A stretch of DNA of 22,534 bases, taken from contig JBOFDK010000057.1 in assembly GCA_051646925.1 (NCBI GenBank), positions 1-22,534 of the forward strand, read 5' to 3'. Both the position numbers and the translations under genes were made by a program. Below are positions 1-7,053 of the stretch, in pieces. How positions within the stretch are numbered: the first letter of the stretch is position 1; every line of letters begins with the position of its first letter. Origin of the DNA: JBOFDK01 sp051646925. GTDB taxonomy: Bacteria > Bacillota > Clostridia > Lachnospirales > Cellulosilyticaceae. The notes under the pieces were generated by a model that searched no databases, was not told where the DNA came from, and saw nothing but the letters and a program-made list of their open reading frames with translations.

Positions 1-1
1 T

Positions 2-70
2 GAGTTGAAATTTGGTGTTGCAAATATGTATGATGGTCAAATGTATTTTGAGGAGGTGGCAACATGTTAA
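2..70 (+). CDS. C-terminal end of an unidentified upstream gene (partial)
   Basis: The second frame is open from the left edge and ends in a TAA at 68-70, giving a 22-residue tail that ends in YFEEVATC. It overlaps the ATG of the following ABC transporter (64-66) by seven bases, and the AGGAGGTGG at 51-59 that serves that ATG lies inside this frame. Such an overlap is typical of translationally coupled genes in one operon, so a partner of the exporter is a reasonable inference. The tail does not look like the end of an ABC ATPase and I do not recognise the family. A chance open frame this short cannot be excluded. Confidence 0.45.
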   Translation, partial: ELKFGVANMYDGQMYFEEVATC

Positions 71-1695
71 AATCATTAAGACGTGCGATACCAATATTAA
101 TAGTATCGTTAACTATTGCAGCAATATTGGCATTTATGGAAGCTAAAATGATGATAATAATGTTTGCACTTACAGATACGGTAATTAGCGGGGATTATAT
201 AGCGTTTAAGCAAAATGTACCGACATTGTTAATAGTGGCTATGAGTATAGTGCCAATTTCATTACTACATTGCTATACATATGCTATGTATAAGAAAAAA
301 GCAAATGTGAATATTAAAAATTATTATTTAAAAGGGGTATTTAATAAAAATATTAGTGAATTTCATGAAGAGAATAATGCATTATATGTATCTGGATTAA
401 CAAATGATTGTAATCAAATAGATACAAATTTGGTAGAGAGTTTTTATGAAGTATGCCGAAGTGGTGCATCATTTTGCGCTGGAATATGGATGATTGTAAG
501 TGCAACACCTAATATGTTAGTATTAGTTATGGGTGTTGTAGTAATTAATATTCTTTTTTCTAAAGTAATTTCAAAACCTGTAGCTAAACATATGGAAGAA
601 AGAAGCGGATTATTTGAAGGTTATACTGCGTATATAAAAGAAGTACTTGCAGCTTTTCATATTATTAAAAGTAATAATTTACAACAAAAAGTTCAAGAAA
701 ATTTTGATACAAAAAGTAAGGATGTGCAGTTTAAAGGGTATCGTATTGATAAAATGCACACATACATTATGGCAGTGCAAAACTGTAGTATGCAATCAAC
801 TTTGTATTTTTTACTTTTGATATGTGCATATATGGCAATTAAGGGAGAAATGACAATTGGTGGTGCATTATTAGTTATTCAAGGGGCACAAATGGTTATG
901 TGGCCAGTAATGAATATATCAGAGAGATTACCTAAATTATTTACAGTACAAGGTTTAATTAGTAAAATGGAAAAGACACTTATAAATACAGATACACATG
1001 AAGAAGTGTTGAATTTTGATAAATTAGAAGAATCGATAGTATTCAAAGATGTGGAATTTGAGTATAATAATGATGTAAAGGTACTTGAAAAAACAAATCT
1101 AACACTACAAAAAGGTGGAAAATACCTTGTGGTAGGGCCAAGTGGTGGAGGAAAATCAACATTTTTAAAACTTCTAAGAAAGTATTTTAATCCAACAAAA
1201 GGTGAAATTTTAATGGATGGAAAATTACTTAAAGATATTAAAAAAGAAGATTTTTATAGTAATGTTGCAAATGTTGAGCAACAGGTATTTATTTTTGAAG
1301 ACACATTAAAAAATAATTTAACGATGTATAAAAAATATACAGATAAGCAATTAAATAGAGCTATTGAGAGAGCGGGATTAACAACTTTTGTTGAACAATT
1401 ACCTGAAGGACTTGAGACGATGATTGTTGATAATGGAAGTAATATATCGGGCGGAGAAAGAAGCCGAATAGTTATTGCACGCGGACTTTTATCAGAGGCG
1501 AGTATTTTGTTTTTGGATGAAGCTTTTGCAGCACTAGATATGGAACGTGCGAAAGAAATCGAAGAGAGTATTTTAGCATTAAAAGATATTACGATTATTA
1601 ACGTTAGTCACGTTGTATTTGAAGAAAATAGACACAAGTATGACGCCGTATTAAATGTAAAAAATCATAAAATAAGTGTAAGCACAGCATCTTAA
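64..1695 (+). CDS. ABC transporter, fused permease and ATPase (exporter half)
   Basis: This 543-residue protein has the layout of a type IV (ABCB-like) half-exporter: a six-helix membrane domain in about residues 9-285 and an ATPase domain in about 325-540. The ATPase motifs are intact: Walker A GPSGGGKST near residue 357, Q-loop EQQVF, signature ISGGE near 460, Walker B ILFLDEA near 483 and the switch histidine in VSHVV near 516. Half-exporters work as dimers in the cytoplasmic membrane and usually export peptides, lipids or drugs; the substrate cannot be read here. AGGAGGTGG at 51-59 supports the ATG at 64. The start overlaps the end of an upstream frame, so the gene is probably the last of an operon, and a hairpin follows its stop codon. 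No peptidase domain is present at the N-terminus, so it is not a bacteriocin-processing exporter. Confidence 0.9.
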   Translation: MLKSLRRAIPILIVSLTIAAILAFMEAKMMIIMFALTDTVISGDYIAFKQNVPTLLIVAMSIVPISLLHCYTYAMYKKKANVNIKNYYLKGVFNKNISEFHEENNALYVSGLTNDCNQIDTNLVESFYEVCRSGASFCAGIWMIVSATPNMLVLVMGVVVINILFSKVISKPVAKHMEERSGLFEGYTAYIKEVLAAFHIIKSNNLQQKVQENFDTKSKDVQFKGYRIDKMHTYIMAVQNCSMQSTLYFLLLICAYMAIKGEMTIGGALLVIQGAQMVMWPVMNISERLPKLFTVQGLISKMEKTLINTDTHEEVLNFDKLEESIVFKDVEFEYNNDVKVLEKTNLTLQKGGKYLVVGPSGGGKSTFLKLLRKYFNPTKGEILMDGKLLKDIKKEDFYSNVANVEQQVFIFEDTLKNNLTMYKKYTDKQLNRAIERAGLTTFVEQLPEGLETMIVDNGSNISGGERSRIVIARGLLSEASILFLDEAFAALDMERAKEIEESILALKDITIINVSHVVFEENRHKYDAVLNVKNHKISVSTAS

Positions 1696-1710
1696 TAGAT
1701 GCTGTGTTTA
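1679..1710 (+). terminator. Hairpin terminator overlapping the ABC transporter stop codon
   Basis: Arms at 1679-1692 and 1697-1710 form a 14-base-pair stem with one G-U pair and a TAAT loop. The loop contains the stop codon. The tail is only moderately T-rich (TTTACATTTATAAT), so termination may be partial. Confidence 0.6.
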
Positions 1711-1734
1711 CATTTATAATAATTTATATAAAAT
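1707..1734 (+). promoter_or_regulatory. Candidate promoter of the MutS2-like gene
   Basis: TTTACA at 1707-1712 and TAAAAT at 1729-1734 are spaced by 16 bases. The box sits in the tail of the preceding hairpin and would leave a leader of about 14 bases before the ATG at 1755. In sequence this AT-rich such matches arise by chance, so the call is tentative. Confidence 0.35.
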
Positions 1735-1754
1735 TAAGTATTAATAGGAGATAT

Positions 1755-3635
1755 ATGAACAATCAAACATTAGAAAAATTACAATATTATAAATTAAAAG
1801 AAATAGTAAAAAGTTACTGCGTTAGTAGTCTTGGTAAGGATAGAGTAGAGAAACTAATGCCAAGTGGACATCAAAAAACAGTAATTAACCGTTTAGAAGA
1901 AACAACAGAAGCAAGACGATTACTTGATATAACGGGGAATGTACCGCTTATGGGACTTGGTATAATTCAAGATGTTATGGAAAAAATTGAAAAAGATATT
2001 ATATTAAACGAAGAACAATTAGTAGCAGTAAGTGAATTTTTGCATGGGTGTAATCGTTTTCAGCAATATATGAATGCGCGTGAATTAGAAAGCCCGACAC
2101 TCGTAGCGTACAGTAAAGGGTTGCAGTCTTTCACGGATATAGAAGAGGAGATAAATCTGGCAATTCGTAACAATCGTGTAGCGGATGAAGCAAGTAGTAG
2201 GCTTAAAAAAATACGAAGACATATGATTATTGCAGAAGAAAAAATTCAAGAAAAACTGAATCAATTTATTAAAAATGCTAATAACAAAAGTTATTTACAA
2301 GAGCAGTTTATTTCAAAGCGTCAAGGTAAATGGACTGTACCAATAAAAAATGCTTACAAAAACAAAATACAAGGAATAGTAGTTGAGGCAACAGATAAAA
2401 CAGCATTTATGGAACTTAATTCAGTAAGTAAATATACTGCGGAATATGTAAATATGGAGATAGAAGAGTCGGTTGAAGTATATAAAATATTATCACAATT
2501 AACTGAACTTATATTTAGCCAATATGAATCTATTAAATCCAATATGGATATTATGGCAATGTTTGATTTATTGTTTGCAAAAGCAAAATATAGTAGAGCA
2601 ATTAATGGAAAAGCGCCAAAAGTAAATGCACATGGAATTATAGATATACATGATGCAAGACACCCATTGCTAGAAGGTAATGTAGTTCCGCTAAATGTTA
2701 CAATTGGACAAAATTATCGTAGCCTAATAATTACAGGACCAAATGCTGGAGGAAAAACGATAGTGTTAAAAACTATTGGGTTATTAACACTTGCTATGCA
2801 ATCAGGATTTCATATTCCAGTCGGAGAAAAAACAAATTTATCAGTATTTGAACATATGTATGTAGATATAGGTGATGGACAAAGTATAGAAAATGCATTA
2901 AGTACATTTTCAGCACATGTAAAAAATCTTTCAGAAATAGTAAAACAAACGGGCAAAAGTACATTGTTATTATTTGATGAAATAGGTAGTGGTACAGAAC
3001 CTGGAGAGGGAGCGGCTTTGGCAATAGCAATTCTTGAAGAAGTGTATCAAAAAGGTGCTATAACGGTAGCATCAACGCATTATAATGAAATAAAAACATT
3101 TTCTGAAAACCATCCTGATTTTGAAAATGCAGCAATGCAGTTTAATCGTGAAACACTAGAACCATTATACAAACTACTTGTAGGGTATTCAGGAGAAAGT
3201 AATGCATTATGGATTGCAAAAAAAATGGGTATATCAGATGCAATATTAAAACGTGCTAATACGTACATTCATCAAAAAGATTATCAGTATGGACTTATAG
3301 ATACGAAGAAAAAACGTGTAGAAGAAATTAAAATAGAAGAAGAAAAAGTAATATTAGAAAAAGGCGATGTTGTTTATTTACATGCTTACGAAGAAGAAGC
3401 TGTAGTATATCAGCCACAGACAGCGTATGAGCCTTTACTTATTTTTTATAAAAAAGAAATGATTACAGTTGATATGAAAAGGTTAACATTAAGAAGACGA
3501 GCAGCTGATTTGTACCCAGATGATTATGATTTTGATACAATTTTTGTTGATTTTAAAACTAAAAAATTAGAAAAAGATATAAAAAGAGGTTCAAAAAAAG
3601 CTTTAAAAAATATTAGAAAAAATAATTCTAATTAA
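1755..3635 (+). CDS. Short MutS2-like ATPase without Smr nuclease domain
   Basis: The N-terminal core (LEKLQYYKLKEIV, EETTEARRLL) and the ATPase match the MutS2 (MutS-III) family. Walker A is GPNAGGKT at residues 328-335, Walker B is LLLFDEIGSGTEPGEGAA with D408 and E409, and a THY motif follows. MutS2 proteins usually have about 780 residues with a long coiled-coil clamp, a KOW domain and a C-terminal Smr endonuclease. This one has 626: the clamp is short, a KOW-like stretch begins near G537 (GDVVYLHAYEEEAVV), and the protein ends in a lysine-rich tail with no Smr domain. Bacillus MutS2 is known to bind collided ribosomes and split them; related proteins have also been linked to recombination. 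I infer an ATPase-only role here, on ribosomes or DNA. AGGAG at 1746-1750 selects the ATG at 1755; the frame is open 17 codons further upstream but without a ribosome binding site. The ribosome-acting fusion gene follows after 70 bases with no terminator between. Confidence 0.85.
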   Translation: MNNQTLEKLQYYKLKEIVKSYCVSSLGKDRVEKLMPSGHQKTVINRLEETTEARRLLDITGNVPLMGLGIIQDVMEKIEKDIILNEEQLVAVSEFLHGCNRFQQYMNARELESPTLVAYSKGLQSFTDIEEEINLAIRNNRVADEASSRLKKIRRHMIIAEEKIQEKLNQFIKNANNKSYLQEQFISKRQGKWTVPIKNAYKNKIQGIVVEATDKTAFMELNSVSKYTAEYVNMEIEESVEVYKILSQLTELIFSQYESIKSNMDIMAMFDLLFAKAKYSRAINGKAPKVNAHGIIDIHDARHPLLEGNVVPLNVTIGQNYRSLIITGPNAGGKTIVLKTIGLLTLAMQSGFHIPVGEKTNLSVFEHMYVDIGDGQSIENALSTFSAHVKNLSEIVKQTGKSTLLLFDEIGSGTEPGEGAALAIAILEEVYQKGAITVASTHYNEIKTFSENHPDFENAAMQFNRETLEPLYKLLVGYSGESNALWIAKKMGISDAILKRANTYIHQKDYQYGLIDTKKKRVEEIKIEEEKVILEKGDVVYLHAYEEEAVVYQPQTAYEPLLIFYKKEMITVDMKRLTLRRRAADLYPDDYDFDTIFVDFKTKKLEKDIKRGSKKALKNIRKNNSN

Positions 3636-3644
3636 TACTTGTCC

Positions 3645-3674
3645 TTAACTAAAGTATTATAATTATGATACAAT
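3645..3674 (+). promoter_or_regulatory. Weak candidate promoter of the GTPase-nuclease gene
   Basis: A good -10 box, TACAAT at 3669-3674, has only a weak -35 (TTAACT at 3645-3650, spacing 18). No terminator separates this gene from the MutS2-like gene, so read-through from upstream is equally likely. Confidence 0.3.
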
Positions 3675-3705
3675 AAGAACAAATAATAGAACGGTGAGAA
3701 AAACG

Positions 3706-6348
3706 ATGAAAAGACTTGTAATTGGAATATTAGCGCATGTAGATGCAGGAAAAACGACGCTTTCAGAAGCGATATTATATACAGGAGGAAAACTCCGTAA
3801 ACTTGGGCGTGTTGACAAAAAAGATGCATATTTAGATACGTATGAATTGGAAAGACAAAGAGGAATTACTATATTTTCAAAACAAGCTAAATTGACATTT
3901 GAAGATACAGAAATAACGTTATTAGATACGCCAGGACACGTTGATTTTTCGGCAGAGATGGAGCGTACATTACAAGTATTAGATTATGCAATTTTAGTTA
4001 TTAGCGGTGCGGATGGAGTTCAGGGACATACAGAAACTTTATGGTATTTACTAGATAAGTATAATGTCCCAACTTTCATTTTTGTAAATAAAGTAGATCA
4101 GCAAGGTGTAGATAAAGAAAATGTCCAAAAACAGTTAGAAAAAGTGTTAAGCAAATCTTGTATTTCTTTTGAAGAGCCGATAGATGAAAGTTTTTATGAA
4201 CAAGTTGCTATGTGTAATGAGATGTTATTAGAAACATATTTAGAAACAAATAATATATCAGAAACTTTAATTAAAGAAGCAATAAAAAAACGAATGATAT
4301 TTCCAGTATGTTATGGCTCGGCGCTTAAGTTAGACGGTGTACAATACTTGATGGATACTATAATTAAATATAGCTATGAAGAAGAAGACATGGGAGTATT
4401 TGGCGCAAAAGTTTTTAAAATTTCTAGAGACGAGAAAGGTAATAGATTAACTCATATTAAAATAACACAAGGCTCTTTAAAGGTAAAAGATATGCCATGT
4501 GAAAATGAAGATAAAGTAAATCAAATTCGTATATATTCGGGTGAAAAATATGATACAGTATCGGAAGTTTCAAAAGGTGTAGTATGTGCGGTGACAGGGC
4601 TTCAACAAACATATGTAGGAAATAATCTTGGATGTGAAAAAAGCGGAGAAAAACCGTATTTAGAGCCGGTATTAACATATAAAATTAACTTGCCAAATAG
4701 TATAGAACCACAGAGTATTTTACCAAAATTCATGCAACTTGCGGAAGAAGACCCTATGTTACAAATTATATGGAATCAAAGCGCAGGTGAAATTCAAGTA
4801 AAATTAATGGGCGAAGTTCAAATTGAAATTTTAAGCTATTTGATTAAAGAACGATTTGGTATTGAAGTAACGTTTGGCCAAGGAAATATAGTATATAAAG
4901 AAACTATACAAAATACAGTAGAAGGTGTCGGACACTTTGAGCCACTACGGCATTATGCAGAAGCACATATATTGATAGAGCCGTTAGAAGAAGGAAGTGG
5001 AATACAATACGAGTTTGATTGTAGTGAAGATGAACTTGCAAAAAATTGGCAACGTTTAATAATGACACACTTGCAAGAAAAAAAGCATAAAGGTGTATTA
5101 ATAGGCGCAGATGTTACAGACGTTAAGTATACAGTAATAGGGGGCAAAGCTCATAATAAACATACAGAAGGTGGAGATTTTAGAGAAGCTACGTATCGCG
5201 CAGTGAGGCAAGGGTTAAAGCAGGCAAAATCATCTATACTAGAACCTTACTATAATTTCAAACTTCAAGTACCGGACCAAATGTTGGGACGTGCTATGAC
5301 AGACCTTGAAAAAAGTCATGCACAGTTTGAATCTCCAATAATGGAAAATGGGCAAGCAATTATAATTGGAAGTGCGCCAGTAGTTACAGTGCAACATTAT
5401 GCAAAAGAAGTGTTAGCGTATACAAAAGGAAGAGGGCGTTTTTTCTGTAGTTTTTCAGGATACAAAAAATGTCATAACGAAGAAAATGTTTTAGAAAAAA
5501 TAGCATATGACTCAGAGTTAGATATGGACAACCCATCTGGCTCAGTATTTTGTAAAAAAGGTGTTGGTTATACGGTAGTGTGGGATAACGTATTTGAGCA
5601 TATGCATATACCAGCAAGAAAAGAAAAATGTAGTAATGAAGATAGCACTAATAAAAGCAATTATAAAATGCAACAAGTGATAGGAACAGATGAAATTGAT
5701 GCTATTTTAAATAGAGCGTATAATGCAAACAAAAAAGAAGATTATCGTCCAAAACAGTATATAAAAAAACGTGTAATAGAAAGTTATAATGGACCTGTGC
5801 ATAGAAGTACAGTTAGAGATCAAGAAAAAGAAAGTTACGTCGTAGTTGATGCGTATAATATTATTTTTGGTATTCCATATTTGAATAACTTAGCTGAAGA
5901 AAATATGGAAACAGCAAAAGATAGATTAATAGATATACTATGTAATTACCAAGCGTATCATAATTGTTATATGATGATTGTTTTTGATGCTTACCGCGTT
6001 GAAGGACATTTAACAGAGATTAAAAAACATCATAATGTATTAGTAGTTTATACGAAAGAAAAAGAAACAGCAGATCAGTTTATTGAAAAATTTGCCCACC
6101 AAAATGCATCAAACTATCGAATTACAGTTGCGACATCAGATGTTACAGAGCAAATTGTTACAAGAGGACAAGGGTGCTACCTTCTATCAGCGCAAGAATT
6201 ATATGAGGCGATTGGGTTAACTGAAAAAAAATACTGGGAAGAGTATGAAAATAAAAAAATAATTGATAAAAATTATATGATTGATTCACTAGAAGAAAAA
6301 AGTGTTAAACATCTAAGAGCAATACAACAAGGAGAAATAAAAAGTTGA
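3706..6348 (+). CDS. Tet(M)/EF-G-like GTPase fused to a YacP/Rae1-like NYN nuclease
   Basis: Residues 1 to about 600 of 880 follow the EF-G/Tet(M) plan: G1 AHVDAGKTT (10-18), RGIT, DTPGH (74-78), NKVD (128-131), then domains II (about 228-310), III (330-400), IV (405-515) and V (516-595). A linker of about 110 residues leads to an NYN/PIN-like domain (about 710-850) very close to Bacillus YacP (Rae1): VVDAYN with D715, VFDAY with D761, KEKETADQFIEK, ATSDVTEQ with D812, and GQG. Rae1 is known to cut mRNA in the ribosomal A site, where Tet(M)-type factors also bind, so I infer a ribosome-directed GTPase that delivers a nuclease. True tetracycline resistance is doubtful: the domain IV loop reads NKHTEGGDFR where Tet(M) has a proline-containing SPVSTPADFR. 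Tet(M) itself is about 640 residues. GGTGAG at 3693-3698 is the ribosome binding site for the ATG at 3706, so the GTG inside it is not the start. Confidence 0.88.
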   Translation: MKRLVIGILAHVDAGKTTLSEAILYTGGKLRKLGRVDKKDAYLDTYELERQRGITIFSKQAKLTFEDTEITLLDTPGHVDFSAEMERTLQVLDYAILVISGADGVQGHTETLWYLLDKYNVPTFIFVNKVDQQGVDKENVQKQLEKVLSKSCISFEEPIDESFYEQVAMCNEMLLETYLETNNISETLIKEAIKKRMIFPVCYGSALKLDGVQYLMDTIIKYSYEEEDMGVFGAKVFKISRDEKGNRLTHIKITQGSLKVKDMPCENEDKVNQIRIYSGEKYDTVSEVSKGVVCAVTGLQQTYVGNNLGCEKSGEKPYLEPVLTYKINLPNSIEPQSILPKFMQLAEEDPMLQIIWNQSAGEIQVKLMGEVQIEILSYLIKERFGIEVTFGQGNIVYKETIQNTVEGVGHFEPLRHYAEAHILIEPLEEGSGIQYEFDCSEDELAKNWQRLIMTHLQEKKHKGVLIGADVTDVKYTVIGGKAHNKHTEGGDFREATYRAVRQGLKQAKSSILEPYYNFKLQVPDQMLGRAMTDLEKSHAQFESPIMENGQAIIIGSAPVVTVQHYAKEVLAYTKGRGRFFCSFSGYKKCHNEENVLEKIAYDSELDMDNPSGSVFCKKGVGYTVVWDNVFEHMHIPARKEKCSNEDSTNKSNYKMQQVIGTDEIDAILNRAYNANKKEDYRPKQYIKKRVIESYNGPVHRSTVRDQEKESYVVVDAYNIIFGIPYLNNLAEENMETAKDRLIDILCNYQAYHNCYMMIVFDAYRVEGHLTEIKKHHNVLVVYTKEKETADQFIEKFAHQNASNYRITVATSDVTEQIVTRGQGCYLLSAQELYEAIGLTEKKYWEEYENKKIIDKNYMIDSLEEKSVKHLRAIQQGEIKS

Positions 6349-6372
6349 GTTATAAACTCTACGATTAGTAGG

Positions 6373-6401
6373 TTGTTATATATATATCCGATTTGTATAA
6401 T
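6373..6401 (+). promoter_or_regulatory. Promoter of the XRE-desulfoferrodoxin gene
   Basis: TTGTTA at 6373-6378 and a perfect TATAAT at 6396-6401 are spaced by 17 bases. Transcription would start near 6408, just ahead of the AGGTGAGG ribosome binding site, so the leader is very short. Confidence 0.65.
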
Positions 6402-6421
6402 AAAATTAAGAGGTGAGGCAA

Positions 6422-7033
6422 ATGAATGCGATTCAAATGGGTGTATTAATCAGAAAAAGGCGCCAAGAAAAACAACTGACACAATTAGAACTGGCAAGGA
6501 TACTAAATATTAGTGACAAAACCGTTTCCAAATGGGAGCGTGGGATGGGTTATCCTGATATTACAATAGTTCCGGTGCTTGCAGCGGCTTTGGAAGTAAA
6601 TGCATCAGAACTCTTAACCGGTGAACAAATAGATACTACTAACAATGGAGGAAATATGAAAAAAATTAAATTTTATGTATGTGAAACATGCAAAAATGTA
6701 GTGACTAGTACAAATGAGATTGTATTAAGTTGTTGTGGTCAAAAACTTACAGCGTTAAAAAAAATAAAAGATGTTGATAGTAGCCATCAGGCAAATGTAG
6801 AATTAGTAGAAGATGATTTATTTATAACATTTAATCATCCTATGGAAAAAACACATTTTATTTCCTTTGTAGCGTACGTGACTATGGATAGATTATATCT
6901 TATAAAACTTTATCCAGAACAAAATCCAGAAGTTAGATTTCCAAAACGTGGACGAGGAAGTTTATATATGTACTGCACAGAAGAGGGTTTAATAGAAATA
7001 CAACAAAAAAACGATGGATGCCGTATATGGTAA
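6422..7033 (+). CDS. XRE regulator fused to a desulfoferrodoxin-like domain
   Basis: Residues 1-70 are an XRE helix-turn-helix (IRKRRQEKQLTQLELARIL, SDKTVSKWERG, YPDIT). From residue 79 the protein matches desulfoferrodoxin/superoxide reductase. The desulforedoxin-type site has all four cysteines (C87, C90, C104, C105). The second site has H122, H139 in an HPM motif, H145 and C185, but the last histidine of the usual C-N-x-H motif is E188. In superoxide reductases these residues hold the iron that reduces superoxide, so this protein may sense iron or oxygen species rather than turn them over; that is inference. AGGTGAGG at 6411-6418 supports the ATG at 6422 rather than the GTG three codons earlier. 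A second ribosome binding site lies at the domain junction. The gene stands alone between its own promoter and a shared terminator. Its DNA targets are unknown. Confidence 0.85.
   Translation: MNAIQMGVLIRKRRQEKQLTQLELARILNISDKTVSKWERGMGYPDITIVPVLAAALEVNASELLTGEQIDTTNNGGNMKKIKFYVCETCKNVVTSTNEIVLSCCGQKLTALKKIKDVDSSHQANVELVEDDLFITFNHPMEKTHFISFVAYVTMDRLYLIKLYPEQNPEVRFPKRGRGSLYMYCTEEGLIEIQQKNDGCRIW
6647..6658 (+). promoter_or_regulatory. Internal ribosome binding site and ATG at the domain junction
   Basis: GGAGG at 6647-6651 precedes an in-frame ATG at 6656-6658 by four bases. The codons that follow (MKKIKFYVCETC) look exactly like the normal N-terminus of a free-standing desulfoferrodoxin. A second product of 125 residues could therefore be made without the DNA-binding domain. 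The spacing is slightly short, and the site could simply be left over from the gene fusion. Confidence 0.5.
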
Positions 7034-7048
7034 CCATCGTTTTTTTTT
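7005..7048. terminator. Bidirectional terminator between convergent genes
   Basis: ACGATGG (7011-7017) pairs with CCATCGT (7034-7040). The stem is preceded by six A and followed by eight T, so it works as a terminator on both strands. It serves the XRE fusion gene on the plus strand and ddh, whose stop lies at 7054, on the minus strand. Confidence 0.85.
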
Positions 7049-7053
7049 ATAAA

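Noticed and set aside
1704..1754. ATG at 1704 as start of the MutS2-like gene
   Set aside because: It lies in the preceding terminator stem, has no ribosome binding site and adds a hydrophobic 17-residue leader not found in MutS2. AGGAG at 1746 points to the ATG at 1755.
3694..3705. GTG at 3694 as start of the GTPase-nuclease gene
   Set aside because: The GTG is part of the GGTGAG ribosome binding site for the ATG at 3706, and the EF-G/Tet(M) N-terminus begins at MKRLVIGILAHVDAGKTT.
3706..5620. Annotation as a tetracycline resistance protein
   Set aside because: The drug-site loop of domain IV is not Tet(M)-like and the protein carries an extra nuclease domain, so resistance should not be assumed from overall similarity.
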